From positions 1-48,992 of the forward strand of contig JACMOW010000202.1 of NCBI GenBank assembly GCA_014377775.1: a DNA stretch of 48,992 nucleotides, written 5' to 3'. The translations under genes were made by a program, and so were the position numbers. The stretch is from Pedobacter sp. Its GTDB lineage: Bacteria; Bacteroidota; Bacteroidia; Sphingobacteriales; Sphingobacteriaceae. Below the pieces are notes generated by a model that was not told the DNA's origin, searched no databases, and worked only from the letters and a program-made list of their open reading frames with translations. This document shows positions 25,424 to 35,108 of the stretch, one piece after another; within the stretch, counting starts at the first letter, position 1, and each line of letters starts with the position of its first letter.

Positions 25424-26935
25424 ATGATCTTATCTCAACAAAATCTTCACCTTGTTAATAAGGATAATGTAGTTATACCTAAAGCCAAAAGTTTAGAACT
25501 TCCAGAAAAGGTACTTCAATTTGGAACGGGAGTGTTGCTTCGTGGACTTCCTGATTACTTTATCAATAAAGCCAATCAACAAGGCGTATTTAATGGAAGA
25601 GTTGCCGTTGTAAAATCAACAAATGGTACTACTTCCGAGTTCGATTTGCAAAATTGTCTTTACACTTTATGCGTAAGAGGTTTAGAGAATGGAGAATTGG
25701 TAAAAAAAAATATTATATCTTCTGCGATCAGCAGAGTAATTGCAGCCGATCATGATTGGATAAATGTTTTGGCTATAGCTGAATCAAAAGATTTAAAAAT
25801 TATTATTTCTAATACCACTGAAGTAGGCATAATATTGGTTAATGAAAGCATTGATCAAAACCCGCCAAGCTCTTTTCCTGCTAAAGTTTTAGCAGTACTT
25901 TATCAACGATTTAAAGCATTTAAAGGCTCTAAAGAAAGTGGTCTGATTATTATTGCAACCGAACTAATTCCTGATAATGGGACTAAATTGGCTTCAATTA
26001 TATTACAATTGGCTCAATTTAATCAACTAGAGGCTAGTTTTGTTGCTTGGCTAAGTAAAACAAATACTTTTTGTAACTCGTTGGTAGATCGAATTGTTCC
26101 AGGTAGACCAGATGAAGCCACTTTAGCACAGTTAGAGCAAGAGCTAGGTTATACCGATCATCTTTTATCGATGACCGAGCCTTATAGACTTTGGGCCATT
26201 GAGGGCGATGAAAAAGTGAAAGAAGTACTCGATTTTGCAAAAGTTGATGCTAATGTTATAATTGCAAAAGATATAGAAGTATATAGAGCGTTGAAAGTAC
26301 GTTTGTTAAATGGTACGCATACCTTAAGTTCGGGTATCGCATTTTTATTGGGAATCGATACCGTAAAAAACGCCATGCAAAACGAACAAGTTAAAAATTA
26401 TATCGAAACTTTAATGGCTTCAGAAATTAGCCCTGCAATACCTTATGTAGTTACATACAAGCAAACTTCTGATTTCTCAAAAGCAGTGCTAGATCGATTT
26501 GCAAATCCCTCAATTGAACATTTATGGCATAATATTACTTTTCAGTACACCATGAAAATGAAAATTCGTATTTTACCCGTATTGGTAAATCACTATGCAC
26601 TTTATGGTAATTTGCCACGTCATATTGTATTGGGTTTTGCTGCATACTTGGTGTTTATGAATGTTGAGAAACTCGAGAACGGTAAATATTATGGTTCCTT
26701 AAATGGAAATTCATATTTGATTAATGATGATAGTGCCGAATATTTTTTTAAGCAACGGGCTAAAAATGCTAATAATTATGTAATAAACGTTTTAGGTGAT
26801 GCAGATTTTTGGAAGTTAGATTTAAATTTAATGAATGGATTTGTCGAATCTGTTGATGAAAAATACAATTCAATAGTAAGCGAAGGAATGGAAGTTGCTT
26901 TACAAAAACTTACAACAAGTGCAAACTTAATATAA
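25424..26935 (+). CDS. uxaB: Tagaturonate reductase (altronate oxidoreductase)
   Basis: The protein has 503 residues and belongs to the long-chain mannitol dehydrogenase family. The N-terminal Rossmann part has VLQFGTGVLLRGLPDYFI and VVKSTNG; the catalytic segment KVRLLNGTHTLSSGIAFLLG lies near residues 290-310, with the family Lys and His. It reduces D-tagaturonate to D-altronate with NADH in the cytosol, the second step of galacturonate breakdown. Fructuronate reductase (UxuB) is the sister enzyme; the adjacent altronate dehydratase favours UxaB. It is first in the operon, with three bases between it and uxaA. Confidence 0.9.
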   Translation: MILSQQNLHLVNKDNVVIPKAKSLELPEKVLQFGTGVLLRGLPDYFINKANQQGVFNGRVAVVKSTNGTTSEFDLQNCLYTLCVRGLENGELVKKNIISSAISRVIAADHDWINVLAIAESKDLKIIISNTTEVGIILVNESIDQNPPSSFPAKVLAVLYQRFKAFKGSKESGLIIIATELIPDNGTKLASIILQLAQFNQLEASFVAWLSKTNTFCNSLVDRIVPGRPDEATLAQLEQELGYTDHLLSMTEPYRLWAIEGDEKVKEVLDFAKVDANVIIAKDIEVYRALKVRLLNGTHTLSSGIAFLLGIDTVKNAMQNEQVKNYIETLMASEISPAIPYVVTYKQTSDFSKAVLDRFANPSIEHLWHNITFQYTMKMKIRILPVLVNHYALYGNLPRHIVLGFAAYLVFMNVEKLENGKYYGSLNGNSYLINDDSAEYFFKQRAKNANNYVINVLGDADFWKLDLNLMNGFVESVDEKYNSIVSEGMEVALQKLTTSANLI

Positions 26936-26938
26936 ATA

Positions 26939-28582
26939 ATGAAGCAGCTAATTTTAAAAGTTCATCCTAATGACAATGTATTGGTTGCATTGAGCGATTT
27001 AAAGTCAAGTCAAATCGTTAATTATCAAGGTAAAACATATACACTTGCGCAAGATGTTAATGCAAAGCACAAGTTTTATGCAGATGATATGAACACTGGT
27101 GATGAAGTGCTAATGTATGGAACTTTAGTTGGTAAGGTACAATATCCACTTAAATCTGGTTCATTAATGACGACAGATAATTTAAAACATGCTGCAGCTC
27201 CTTACGAATTTCGCCCGTACAATTATAGCTGGGTAGCACCAGATTTTTCTAAATTTGAAGGAAGAACCTTTAATGGGTATCATAGAGCAGACGGTAAGGT
27301 TGGAACAGCTAATTATTGGTTGTTTATTCCGACAGTTTTCTGCGAAAATCGCAATCTCGATGTAATTCGTGAAGCTTTACACAACGAATTGGGTTATGCT
27401 GTAACCGCAAAATATAAAGCCTACACACACAATTTAGTAGAAGCGTTTAAAAATGGAGTAGACATTTCGTTATTAGAAACACCACTTTCTTTTGAGGGCG
27501 TAAAAAACAACAGACCATTTAAAAATATAGACGGAATTAAGTTCTTAAATCACCAAGGTGGGTGTGGCGGAATTAGACAAGACTCTGCAGTTTTAAGCAA
27601 ACTTTTAGCAGCGTATGCAGATCATCCAAATGTGGCAGGAGTAACTGTATTAAGCTTAGGTTGCCAGAATTTACAAGTTCAAGATTTTAATAAGGATCTA
27701 AAAGATAGAAATCCAAATTTTAACAAACCACTTTTTATTTTCGAACAGCAACAATCGCAAAGCGAAGAAAACATGATTGCTTCAGCTATCAAAAAAACAT
27801 TCGAAGGCTTAGTGGAAGCGAATAAAATTGAGCGCCAGCCAGCACCTTTAAGTAAAATGAACGTAGGTGTTAAATGTGGTGGTAGTGACGGATTTAGTGG
27901 TATTTCTGCAAATCCAGCTGTTGGTTATTGTTCAGATTTATTGGTAGGGCTAGGCGCTACGGTCTTATTAGCAGAGTTTCCTGAGCTGTGTGGTGCTGAA
28001 CAGAGTATAATTGATCGCACAAAAAGCGAAACTGCAGCAAAGAAGTTCATTCATTTAATGGGGGCTTATAATATGGCAGCAGAAAATGCTGGCTCTGGCT
28101 TTCACATGAATCCATCACCAGGAAATATTAAGGATGGTTTAATTACCGACGCCATAAAAAGTAATGGCGCCGCAAAAAAAGGTGGAACATCACCCATTGA
28201 AGATGTATTGGATTATACAGAACCAGCTACGAAACACGGTTTAAATTTAGTTTGTACGCCAGGAAATGATGTAGAAGCAACTACTGGGAAAGCAGCAAGT
28301 GGAGCTACTCTGATTTTATTTACCACTGGTTTAGGTACACCAACCGGTAATCCGGTTTGTCCGGTAATTAAAGTATCCACAAACAATGCTTTAATGAAAA
28401 GGATGGGCGATATTATCGATATTAACACAGGCCCAGTAATCGAAGGCGAAAAAACCATTGAAGAAATGGGAGAAGATATTTTAGAATATTGTATTAAAGC
28501 CGCTAGTGGTGAAGTAATTCCAAAGTCTGTTCTACTTAATCAAGATGATTTTATTCCTTGGAAAAGAGGAGTATCTTTATAA
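26939..28582 (+). CDS. uxaA: Altronate dehydratase
   Basis: The protein has 547 residues. An N-terminal SAF-like domain (about 1-95: LKVHPNDNVLVALSDL) is followed by the D-galactarate/altronate dehydratase domain with NHQGGCGGIRQDS, VLSLGCQNLQVQ and GVKCGGSDGFSGISANPAVG. It removes water from D-altronate to give 2-keto-3-deoxygluconate, using an iron centre. The fusion of SAF and catalytic domains is the usual bacterial form, slightly longer than the E. coli enzyme. It lies directly behind uxaB. Confidence 0.93.
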   Translation: MKQLILKVHPNDNVLVALSDLKSSQIVNYQGKTYTLAQDVNAKHKFYADDMNTGDEVLMYGTLVGKVQYPLKSGSLMTTDNLKHAAAPYEFRPYNYSWVAPDFSKFEGRTFNGYHRADGKVGTANYWLFIPTVFCENRNLDVIREALHNELGYAVTAKYKAYTHNLVEAFKNGVDISLLETPLSFEGVKNNRPFKNIDGIKFLNHQGGCGGIRQDSAVLSKLLAAYADHPNVAGVTVLSLGCQNLQVQDFNKDLKDRNPNFNKPLFIFEQQQSQSEENMIASAIKKTFEGLVEANKIERQPAPLSKMNVGVKCGGSDGFSGISANPAVGYCSDLLVGLGATVLLAEFPELCGAEQSIIDRTKSETAAKKFIHLMGAYNMAAENAGSGFHMNPSPGNIKDGLITDAIKSNGAAKKGGTSPIEDVLDYTEPATKHGLNLVCTPGNDVEATTGKAASGATLILFTTGLGTPTGNPVCPVIKVSTNNALMKRMGDIIDINTGPVIEGEKTIEEMGEDILEYCIKAASGEVIPKSVLLNQDDFIPWKRGVSL

Positions 28583-28590
28583 AAACAAAG

Positions 28591-28607
28591 CCGTCATCGG
28601 ATGACGG
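28591..28607. repeat. Short palindrome between uxaA and kduI
   Basis: CCGTCATC, a single G, then GATGACGG form a perfect 8-bp inverted repeat. It lies eight bases after the uxaA stop. An A-rich tract follows, so it is not a classical terminator on the plus strand; it may be a transcript-processing hairpin or a remnant of an intergenic repeat. Confidence 0.5.
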
Positions 28608-28668
28608 ATAAAATAAAAAAGGAAACCCAAAAAGCAAGTTTCACTATAGTTAAGAACAATAAGCACGA

Positions 28669-29499
28669 ATGAAAATTATACAACATGTACATTCAGAAGA
28701 TTTCAAAACCTATCAAACCGATAAAATTAGAGATCGATTTTTATTAGATGGATTAAAAGAAAAAAATAAGGCAAACTTTGTGTATGCCCATTATGACCGT
28801 ATGGTTACGGGATTAATTACCCCCACTACAGAGATCGTAACTTTAGGTATATATGATATTTTGCGTGCCGATTTTTTCTTAGAAAGAAGAGAAATGGGTG
28901 TAATTAATGTGGGTGGCGAAGGCACTATTGTTGCCGATGGAATAGTTTACGATTTAGCAAAGTTAGATTGCTTATACATGGGTAAAGGTGTTAAAGAAGT
29001 AGCTTTTAGTAGTAAAGATGCTAACAATCCTGCGATTTTTTATGCTTTATCTGCTCCCGCTCACGCAACTCATCCAACTACATTTTTAAAAAATAGTGAT
29101 GCATTTTCTGCTCAATTGGGAAGTGTAGAAACTGCAAATGAGCGTAAAATTGCACGTTATATTCATAAAGATGGGATACAAAGTTGCCAGTTGGTAATGG
29201 GACTAACCATTCTTTCTAGTGGAAGTGTTTGGAATACCATTCCGCCACATACACATGATCGACGTATGGAAGTTTATTTCTATTTTGATATAGAAGATGA
29301 GCATCGTGTTTTTCATTACATGGGCGAACCACAAGAAACCCGTCATATCATTGTAGCTAATCACGAAGCGGTTTTATCGCCAGTTTGGAGTATTCACGCA
29401 GGTAGCGGAACAAAAAATTATAGTTTTATTTGGGGCATGGCTGGCGAAAATTTGGACTATGCAGATATGGACACATTTGGCGTAAAAGAACTTAAATAA
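28669..29499 (+). CDS. kduI: 5-keto-4-deoxyuronate isomerase
   Basis: The protein has 276 residues, the usual size. It is a cupin-type zinc enzyme with NPAIFYALSAPAHATHPTT and the metal-binding segment TIPPHTHDRRMEVYFYFD near residues 191-208, plus SPVWSIHAGSGT and GMAGENLDYADMD near the end. It converts 5-keto-4-deoxyuronate, formed from the unsaturated uronate released by GH105, into 2,5-diketo-3-deoxygluconate. Its stop TAA overlaps the next gene's ATG (TAATG), so the two are probably coupled in translation. Confidence 0.95.
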   Translation: MKIIQHVHSEDFKTYQTDKIRDRFLLDGLKEKNKANFVYAHYDRMVTGLITPTTEIVTLGIYDILRADFFLERREMGVINVGGEGTIVADGIVYDLAKLDCLYMGKGVKEVAFSSKDANNPAIFYALSAPAHATHPTTFLKNSDAFSAQLGSVETANERKIARYIHKDGIQSCQLVMGLTILSSGSVWNTIPPHTHDRRMEVYFYFDIEDEHRVFHYMGEPQETRHIIVANHEAVLSPVWSIHAGSGTKNYSFIWGMAGENLDYADMDTFGVKELK

Positions 29500-30314
29500 T
29501 GGATCAATCATTTTCTTTAGAAGGTAAAGTAATCGTAGTAACTGGAGGAACAGGAATTTTAGGTAATTCATTCATTAATGCCATTGTAGAGGCGGGTGGC
29601 TCTGTTGGAATTTTAGGTAGAAATGCTGAAATCGCGAACCAAAGAGCGGATGTGATTAATAAAAACGGTGGCAAAGCAATTGCACTAATTGCCGATGCAA
29701 TGGATGAAGTACAACTCCTCGCAGCCAGAGAAAAAATTATTACTGCTTTTGGTAAAATAGATGGTTTGGTAAATGCTGCAGGTGGTAATATGCCCGATGG
29801 TGTTTTGCAGCCAGAAGAAAGCATTTTTAGTATGAAAATGGAGGGAATGAAAAAAGTACTCGACCTGAACTTATGGGGAACACTTATTCCAACGCAAATT
29901 TTTGGAGAAGCGATTGCCAATACAGGAAAGGGAAGTATCGTTAATATTTCTTCAATGAACTCTAAGAAAGCAGTAACCAAAGTTTTAGGCTATAATATGG
30001 GTAAAGCAGCGGTAGATTGCTATACACAATGGTTTGCAGTAGAACTTGCCAATCGTTACGGCGATAAAATACGTATGAATGCGTTGGCGCCAGGCTTTTT
30101 CTTAACCGAACAAAATCGCAATTTATTAACTACACCAGATGGTGGATTTACACCTCGGGGCCAGTCGGTAATTAAACAAACGCCTTTTAAGCGTTTCGGT
30201 GATCCGGATGAATTAAAAGGTGCTTTGGTTTGGCTTTTGAGTGATGCATCTCAGTTTGTAACTGGAGCAATGATTTGTGTAGATGGGGGCTTCTCGATAT
30301 TTAGTGGGGTTTAA
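29499..30314 (+). CDS. Short-chain dehydrogenase acting as KduD (UxuB/YjmF-like sequence)
   Basis: The protein has 271 residues, a classical SDR: cofactor loop TGGTGILG (about 16-23), NAAGG, and catalytic Tyr165 and Lys169 in YNMGK with Ser in NISSMNS. The C-terminus LLTTPDGGFTPRGQSV and DGGFSIFSGV is typical of the 'D-mannonate oxidoreductase' group of SDRs rather than classical 250-residue KduD. Its one-base overlap with kduI argues that it reduces 2,5-diketo-3-deoxygluconate to KDG, the KduD step. Fructuronate reduction is the main alternative, but no mannonate dehydratase is present here. Confidence 0.8.
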   Translation: MDQSFSLEGKVIVVTGGTGILGNSFINAIVEAGGSVGILGRNAEIANQRADVINKNGGKAIALIADAMDEVQLLAAREKIITAFGKIDGLVNAAGGNMPDGVLQPEESIFSMKMEGMKKVLDLNLWGTLIPTQIFGEAIANTGKGSIVNISSMNSKKAVTKVLGYNMGKAAVDCYTQWFAVELANRYGDKIRMNALAPGFFLTEQNRNLLTTPDGGFTPRGQSVIKQTPFKRFGDPDELKGALVWLLSDASQFVTGAMICVDGGFSIFSGV

Positions 30315-30345
30315 GGTTAATGGAGAATAGAAACAGAAAATAGGG

Positions 30346-30391
30346 AATAGGAAATAGACAATTTGTATAAGCATCCAATCTATTTCCTATT
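30346..30391. repeat. Inverted repeat between the SDR and uxaC
   Basis: AATAGGAAATAGA (30346-30358) and TCTATTTCCTATT (30379-30391) are exact complements with a 20-base spacer. The flanks repeat the same purine-rich unit (GGAGAATAG, CATTTCC). No T-run follows, so it is probably a processing hairpin or repeat rather than a terminator. Confidence 0.55.
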
Positions 30392-30426
30392 TACCATTTC
30401 CTAATAAAATAAATAAAAGTAAAAAA

Positions 30427-31827
30427 GTGAAAAATTTTCTAGACGATAACTTTTTATTGCAGACCAAAACAGCAGAAACGCTGTATCACGAGTTTGCAAA
30501 ACAGATGCCGATAATTGATTACCATAATCACTTAATGCCAGATCAAATTGCTTTAGATAAAAACTTTGAGAACATTACTCAGGTTTGGCTTTATGGCGAT
30601 CATTATAAATGGAGAGCAATGCGTGCAAATGGAGTAGATGAGTATTATATCACCGGAGCAGCATCAGATTGGGAAAAATTTGAGAAATGGGCCGAAACGG
30701 TTCCGTATACTTTAAGAAATCCGCTTTATCATTGGACTCATCTTGAATTACAGCGCTATTTTGGTATTCATGAAGTATTATCATTAGCCAATGCCAAAGA
30801 AGTATACGACGAATGTAATGCTAAATTGCAAACAAAAGAATACAGCGTACAAGGTTTGTTGAGTATGATGAATGTTAAAACCTTGTGTACAACTGATGAT
30901 CCCTTAGACAATTTAGAATATCATAAACAAATAAAAAACAGTGGGATAGATTTAAAGGTTTTACCTGCATTTAGACCAGATAAGGCGATGAATTCTGATG
31001 ATGTGGGCGGCCTTAATGCCTATATTGATAAATTAGGCGAAATAGGAGGAGCTAAAATACATGATTATGAAGTGTATTTGGCAGCATTAAAATCGCGTCA
31101 CGATTATTTTGCAGCTAATGGCGCATCGGTTTCTGATCATGGCTTAGAGCAAATTTATGCGGAGGATTATACGCAAGGAGAATTAAAAACTATTTTCTTG
31201 AAAATTAGAGAGAACGCGGGGATTACTCCAAAAGAAAGTTTGAAGTTTAAATCGGCTATGCTTTTCAACTTTGCTTTATGGGATCACGAAAAGGGTTGGG
31301 TACAGCAGTTTCACTTAGGTGCTTTACGTAATAACAATACCCGTTTATTGTCGTCATTGGGTCCCGATACTGGTTTCGATTCAATTGGCGATTTTCCGCA
31401 AGGTAAATCATTATCTAAATTCTTAAATAAATTAGATTTAGAGAATAAATTAACAAAAACCATTTTATATAACTTAAATCCTGCCGATAACGAATTAATG
31501 GCTACCATGATTGGTAATTATCAAGATGGAACTGTTGCTGGAAAGGTTCAATGGGGCTCTGGATGGTGGTTTTTAGATCAAAAGGAGGGGATGATTAAAC
31601 AAATAAATACGCTATCTAATATGGGCTTATTAAGTCAGTTTGTTGGGATGTTAACCGATTCAAGAAGCTTTCTTTCGTTCCCACGACATGAATATTTTAG
31701 ACGCATCTTATGCGATTTATTTGGTACAGATGTGGAAAATGGTGAAATTCCTTATAATAAGGAATGGTTAGGAAAAGTTATTCAAGACATTTGCTATAAC
31801 AATGCTAAAACCTATTTCAATTTTTAA
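30427..31827 (+). CDS. uxaC: Uronate isomerase (glucuronate/galacturonate isomerase)
   Basis: The protein has 466 residues, matching the family. The start codon is GTG at 30427. The amidohydrolase-fold metal motif IIDYHNH (His33, His35) is at the N-terminus, followed by WLYGDHYKWRAMRANGV, LCTTDDP and the C-terminal GMLTDSRSFLSFPRHEYFRRILC. It converts D-galacturonate to D-tagaturonate (and glucuronate to fructuronate), the first step of the cytosolic route. The next gene follows at once. Confidence 0.95.
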   Translation: MKNFLDDNFLLQTKTAETLYHEFAKQMPIIDYHNHLMPDQIALDKNFENITQVWLYGDHYKWRAMRANGVDEYYITGAASDWEKFEKWAETVPYTLRNPLYHWTHLELQRYFGIHEVLSLANAKEVYDECNAKLQTKEYSVQGLLSMMNVKTLCTTDDPLDNLEYHKQIKNSGIDLKVLPAFRPDKAMNSDDVGGLNAYIDKLGEIGGAKIHDYEVYLAALKSRHDYFAANGASVSDHGLEQIYAEDYTQGELKTIFLKIRENAGITPKESLKFKSAMLFNFALWDHEKGWVQQFHLGALRNNNTRLLSSLGPDTGFDSIGDFPQGKSLSKFLNKLDLENKLTKTILYNLNPADNELMATMIGNYQDGTVAGKVQWGSGWWFLDQKEGMIKQINTLSNMGLLSQFVGMLTDSRSFLSFPRHEYFRRILCDLFGTDVENGEIPYNKEWLGKVIQDICYNNAKTYFNF

Positions 31828-31828
31828 C

Positions 31829-32845
31829 ATGGGGAAAGTATTAAGCTTTGGCGAACTTTTATTGCGCATCTGCCCAGATGGGGATGGAGAATGGCTAGCG
31901 GAAAATAAATTGCCAATTTACGTTGGTGGTGCGGAATTAAATGTAGCAACCGCATTGGCCTTATGGGATATTCCTTCAGCTTATTTTACGGCTTTGCCCA
32001 AGAATTTTATGGCCGAGCAAATTATCGGCTACATGGATAACTGTAAAATCGATACTTCAAGAATTTATCATGGCGGAGATCGTATAGGTTTATATTATTT
32101 GCCAAAAGGAAAAGATCTGAAAAATGCAGGTGTAATTTACGATCGAGCAAATTCGGCTTTTGCAGCCTTAAAAACCAACAGAATTAATTGGGATAACGTT
32201 TTGGAAGGCGTTAATTGGTTTCACTTTAGCGCCATTTGTCCGGCTTTAAATCAGGATGCCGCCGATGTTTGCTTGGAAGCCGTTAAAGCTGCAAGTGAAA
32301 GAGGTATTACCATATCGATCGATTTAAATTACAGAGCTAAGTTGTGGCAATATGGCAAAAATCCATTAGAAATTATTCCGCAACTGGCACAGTATTGTGA
32401 TTTAATTATGGGAAATATTTGGGCTACAGAAAGGATGCTAGGCATCAGCCTGCCTGAATTTATACACGAAACGAACGATAAAAATACCTATCTTGAGCAA
32501 GCTAAAACTAGCTCAGAAGAAATTAGTAAACAATATATTAAGTGTAAATGGGTGGCAAATACTTTTCGTTTTGATTATCAAAAGGGAATAAAATATTATA
32601 CTACATTGTATATAAATAATGAACTTTTAGTTTCGAAAGAATATAATTCAGAAAAATTTTTAGATAAAGTTGGAAGCGGAGATTGTTTTATGGCAGGTTT
32701 AATTTATGGTTTTTATCAAAATAACAATCCTCTAGACATCTTAAATTTTGCAACAGCAGCAGCATTTAATAAATTATTTATACCAAGCGACTGTACTACC
32801 GCTACAGTTGCAGATGTAAAGCAAACATTATCAACTCATGATTAA
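31829..32845 (+). CDS. kdgK: 2-keto-3-deoxygluconate kinase (PfkB family)
   Basis: From ATG 31829 the protein has 338 residues. An in-frame ATG at 31802 overlaps uxaC by 26 bases and adds nine unlikely residues, so 31829 (one base after the uxaC stop) is chosen. PfkB features are VLSFGELLLRICPDG at the start, VGGAELNVATALA (sugar-binding glycines) and the C-terminal signature DKVGSGDCFMAGLIYGF with the catalytic Asp. It phosphorylates KDG to KDPG. It overlaps kdgA by eight bases, which supports the pathway assignment. Confidence 0.9.
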   Translation: MGKVLSFGELLLRICPDGDGEWLAENKLPIYVGGAELNVATALALWDIPSAYFTALPKNFMAEQIIGYMDNCKIDTSRIYHGGDRIGLYYLPKGKDLKNAGVIYDRANSAFAALKTNRINWDNVLEGVNWFHFSAICPALNQDAADVCLEAVKAASERGITISIDLNYRAKLWQYGKNPLEIIPQLAQYCDLIMGNIWATERMLGISLPEFIHETNDKNTYLEQAKTSSEEISKQYIKCKWVANTFRFDYQKGIKYYTTLYINNELLVSKEYNSEKFLDKVGSGDCFMAGLIYGFYQNNNPLDILNFATAAAFNKLFIPSDCTTATVADVKQTLSTHD

Positions 32846-33503
32846 GGATAAGAATACAACAATTGCGGCAATTAGAAAACAAGGCTTATTGCCATTATTT
32901 TATTACGAAAATGAAGATGTAAGTTTAGAAATTGTTCGTGCTTTATACAAAGGCGGTGTTCGAGTTTTCGAATATACAAATAGAGGTAAAGCTGCTTTGG
33001 CAAATTTTAAGTTCTTAAAAAAAGCTTTAAAAACTGAAATGCAAGATTTGTTTTTAGGTGTTGGAACGATTAAAAATACCAATGAACTAAATGATTTTCT
33101 GGCTGCGGGAGCTGATTTTATTGTTTGCCCAGTTGTAGATTTAGAAGTTGGTAAACTCACACATGAAGCTGGTTTATTATGGATCCCAGGGTGTATGACA
33201 CCAACTGAAATTAATATTGCTCACCAATTCGGAGCAGGTATTATCAAATTATTCCCAGCTAATATTTTAGGGCCAGAATATTTATCGTCTGTAAAGGAGC
33301 TTTTCCAAGGTCAGTTATTTGTGCCAACAGGTGGAGTAGAAATTGATGAAACGAACATCGACACTTGGTTTAAAGCAGGTGTTTGTGCAGTTGGAATGGG
33401 TAGTAAATTAGTGAGTAAAAAAATACTAGAAAATAAAGATTACGATACCTTGGTTTCGCTAACTATGAAAGCATTGGAAATTATTAACAAAGTAAAACCC
33501 TAA
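32838..33503 (+). CDS. kdgA: KDPG aldolase
   Basis: The protein has 221 residues, a class-I TIM-barrel aldolase. The Schiff-base Lys137 is in GIIKLFPANILGPEYL, Glu45 in VFEYTNRG, and the phosphate loop in VPTGGVEI and VGMGSKLV. It splits 2-keto-3-deoxy-6-phosphogluconate into pyruvate and glyceraldehyde-3-phosphate, completing uronate breakdown. It overlaps the kinase gene, and the transporter starts 27 bases later. Confidence 0.93.
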   Translation: MIKDKNTTIAAIRKQGLLPLFYYENEDVSLEIVRALYKGGVRVFEYTNRGKAALANFKFLKKALKTEMQDLFLGVGTIKNTNELNDFLAAGADFIVCPVVDLEVGKLTHEAGLLWIPGCMTPTEINIAHQFGAGIIKLFPANILGPEYLSSVKELFQGQLFVPTGGVEIDETNIDTWFKAGVCAVGMGSKLVSKKILENKDYDTLVSLTMKALEIINKVKP

Positions 33504-33530
33504 CATACAACCAAAATAAACTTTAAGAAT

Positions 33531-35105
33531 ATGAACCAAGCCAAAATTGGTAATTATAGATGGACCATTTGCGCCCTTCTGTTTTTTGCCACAACTGTAA
33601 ACTATTTAGATAGACAGGTTTTAAGTCTGCTAAAACCCGTATTAGAAGAGCAATTTGGTTGGTCAAATAGCGATTACGCAGATATTGCAGCAGTATTTCA
33701 ATTTACTTACGCTATCGCAATGCTTTTTGCTGGTAGATTTGTAGATAAATTGGGTACAAAATGGGGCTATGGAATTGCGATTGTAATTTGGTCTATTGGT
33801 GCGATTATTCATGCCTATTCCATTTCAATTGGTACAGGCGTTGCATCTGTTTTAACAACTTTTGGAATTGCTGCTTTACCCGTTTCTATATTGGGCTTTA
33901 TGTTTTCTAGGGCAGTTTTGGCCATTGGAGAAGCAGGTAATTTTCCCGCAGCAATAAAGGCAACAGCAGAATACCATCCAAAAAAAGAACGTTCATTGGC
34001 AACAGGTATTTTCAATTCTGGAGCTAACGTAGGTGCTGTTTTAGCGCCACTAACTGTACCTTGGATTGCCGAACACTGGGGTTGGGAAAGAGCATTTGAA
34101 TTGGTTGGGGCAATAGGGTTTTTGTGGTTATTCTTTTGGTTAATTTTCTATGAATCTCCAGAGAAACAAAAAAGATTGTCTGCAGGAGAATTGGCCTACA
34201 TTAACAGTGACGAAGATGAGGTTGCAGATAAAGCAAACGTTGATAAAGTATCATGGTTTAAGTTATTGACCTATAAACAAACTTGGGCTTTTACTTTTGG
34301 CAAGTTCATGACGGATGGTGTGTGGTGGTTTTTCTTGTTTTGGTTACCAGGTTATTTAAAGGATCAATACGGTATGACAGGTTCAGATATCGTGCTTCCA
34401 TTATCAATACTTTATAGCATGACGATGATTGGAAGTATTGGTGGCGGTTGGTTGCCTAAATATTTTGTAGATAAAGGTTATGAAGTATATGATGGACGAA
34501 TGAAAGCCATGTTTGCAATTGCACTTTTTCCATTGGTAGTTTTATTTGCACAACCCCTAGGACATTATTCTTTCTGGATTCCAGTTATTTTAATCGGTAT
34601 AGGTACTTCAGCCCACCAAGCTTGGTCGGCAAATATTTTTACCACCGTTTCAGATATGTTTCCGAAAAGAGCGATTGGCTCCGTAGTTGGAATAGGCGGT
34701 ATGGCAGGTGGTTTAGGCGGTGTTTTAGTAACTAAAACTGGTGGTTGGATATTCGATAATTATGCACATAAGGGGATTTCAGAGTCGTTTGCAAAATTTA
34801 ATGAAATGGGTAATAGTGGTTTTATCAGTCAAATTACATCGATGGATTTAGCCAGTAAGTATGGTGATAAGGTAAATTTAAACATGATGGCATTAAGTAA
34901 ATTGCCAGTTGAAGTTGCTGATAAGTTAAAATTAGAAGATGCATCTCTTTTTAATCAACTTTTAGAAATTCAAAAGCCACTGGTTCAATCTAACATGACT
35001 GTAGCCTACACGATCATGTTTGCCTTTTGTGCGGTTGCTTATTTAATTGCTTGGTCGGTTATGAAGTCATTGGTTCCAAAATATAAAAAGATTACTGATC
35101 TATAA
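33531..35105 (+). CDS. exuT: Hexuronate transporter, MFS family (ExuT-like)
   Basis: The protein has 524 residues and about 12 membrane helices. The first helix ends NYLDRQVLSLLKP, the hallmark of the anion:cation symporter (ExuT/GudP) group, and the A-loop follows with GRFVDKLGTKWGYG. RAVLAIGEAGNFPAAIK, AEHWGWERAFELVGAIG and the C-terminal half (GGGWLPKYFVDKGY) agree. It is longer than E. coli ExuT, mainly through an inserted hydrophilic loop of about 60 residues before the last helix. It carries galacturonate across the inner membrane by proton symport, by family knowledge. Its place in the uronate operon supports this substrate. Confidence 0.9.
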   Translation: MNQAKIGNYRWTICALLFFATTVNYLDRQVLSLLKPVLEEQFGWSNSDYADIAAVFQFTYAIAMLFAGRFVDKLGTKWGYGIAIVIWSIGAIIHAYSISIGTGVASVLTTFGIAALPVSILGFMFSRAVLAIGEAGNFPAAIKATAEYHPKKERSLATGIFNSGANVGAVLAPLTVPWIAEHWGWERAFELVGAIGFLWLFFWLIFYESPEKQKRLSAGELAYINSDEDEVADKANVDKVSWFKLLTYKQTWAFTFGKFMTDGVWWFFLFWLPGYLKDQYGMTGSDIVLPLSILYSMTMIGSIGGGWLPKYFVDKGYEVYDGRMKAMFAIALFPLVVLFAQPLGHYSFWIPVILIGIGTSAHQAWSANIFTTVSDMFPKRAIGSVVGIGGMAGGLGGVLVTKTGGWIFDNYAHKGISESFAKFNEMGNSGFISQITSMDLASKYGDKVNLNMMALSKLPVEVADKLKLEDASLFNQLLEIQKPLVQSNMTVAYTIMFAFCAVAYLIAWSVMKSLVPKYKKITDL

Positions 35106-35108
35106 ATT

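Noticed and set aside
31802-31828. Upstream start for kdgK overlapping uxaC
   Set aside because: The nine extra residues (MLKPISIFN) are the uxaC tail read in another frame; PfkB proteins begin at the VLSFGELL strand.
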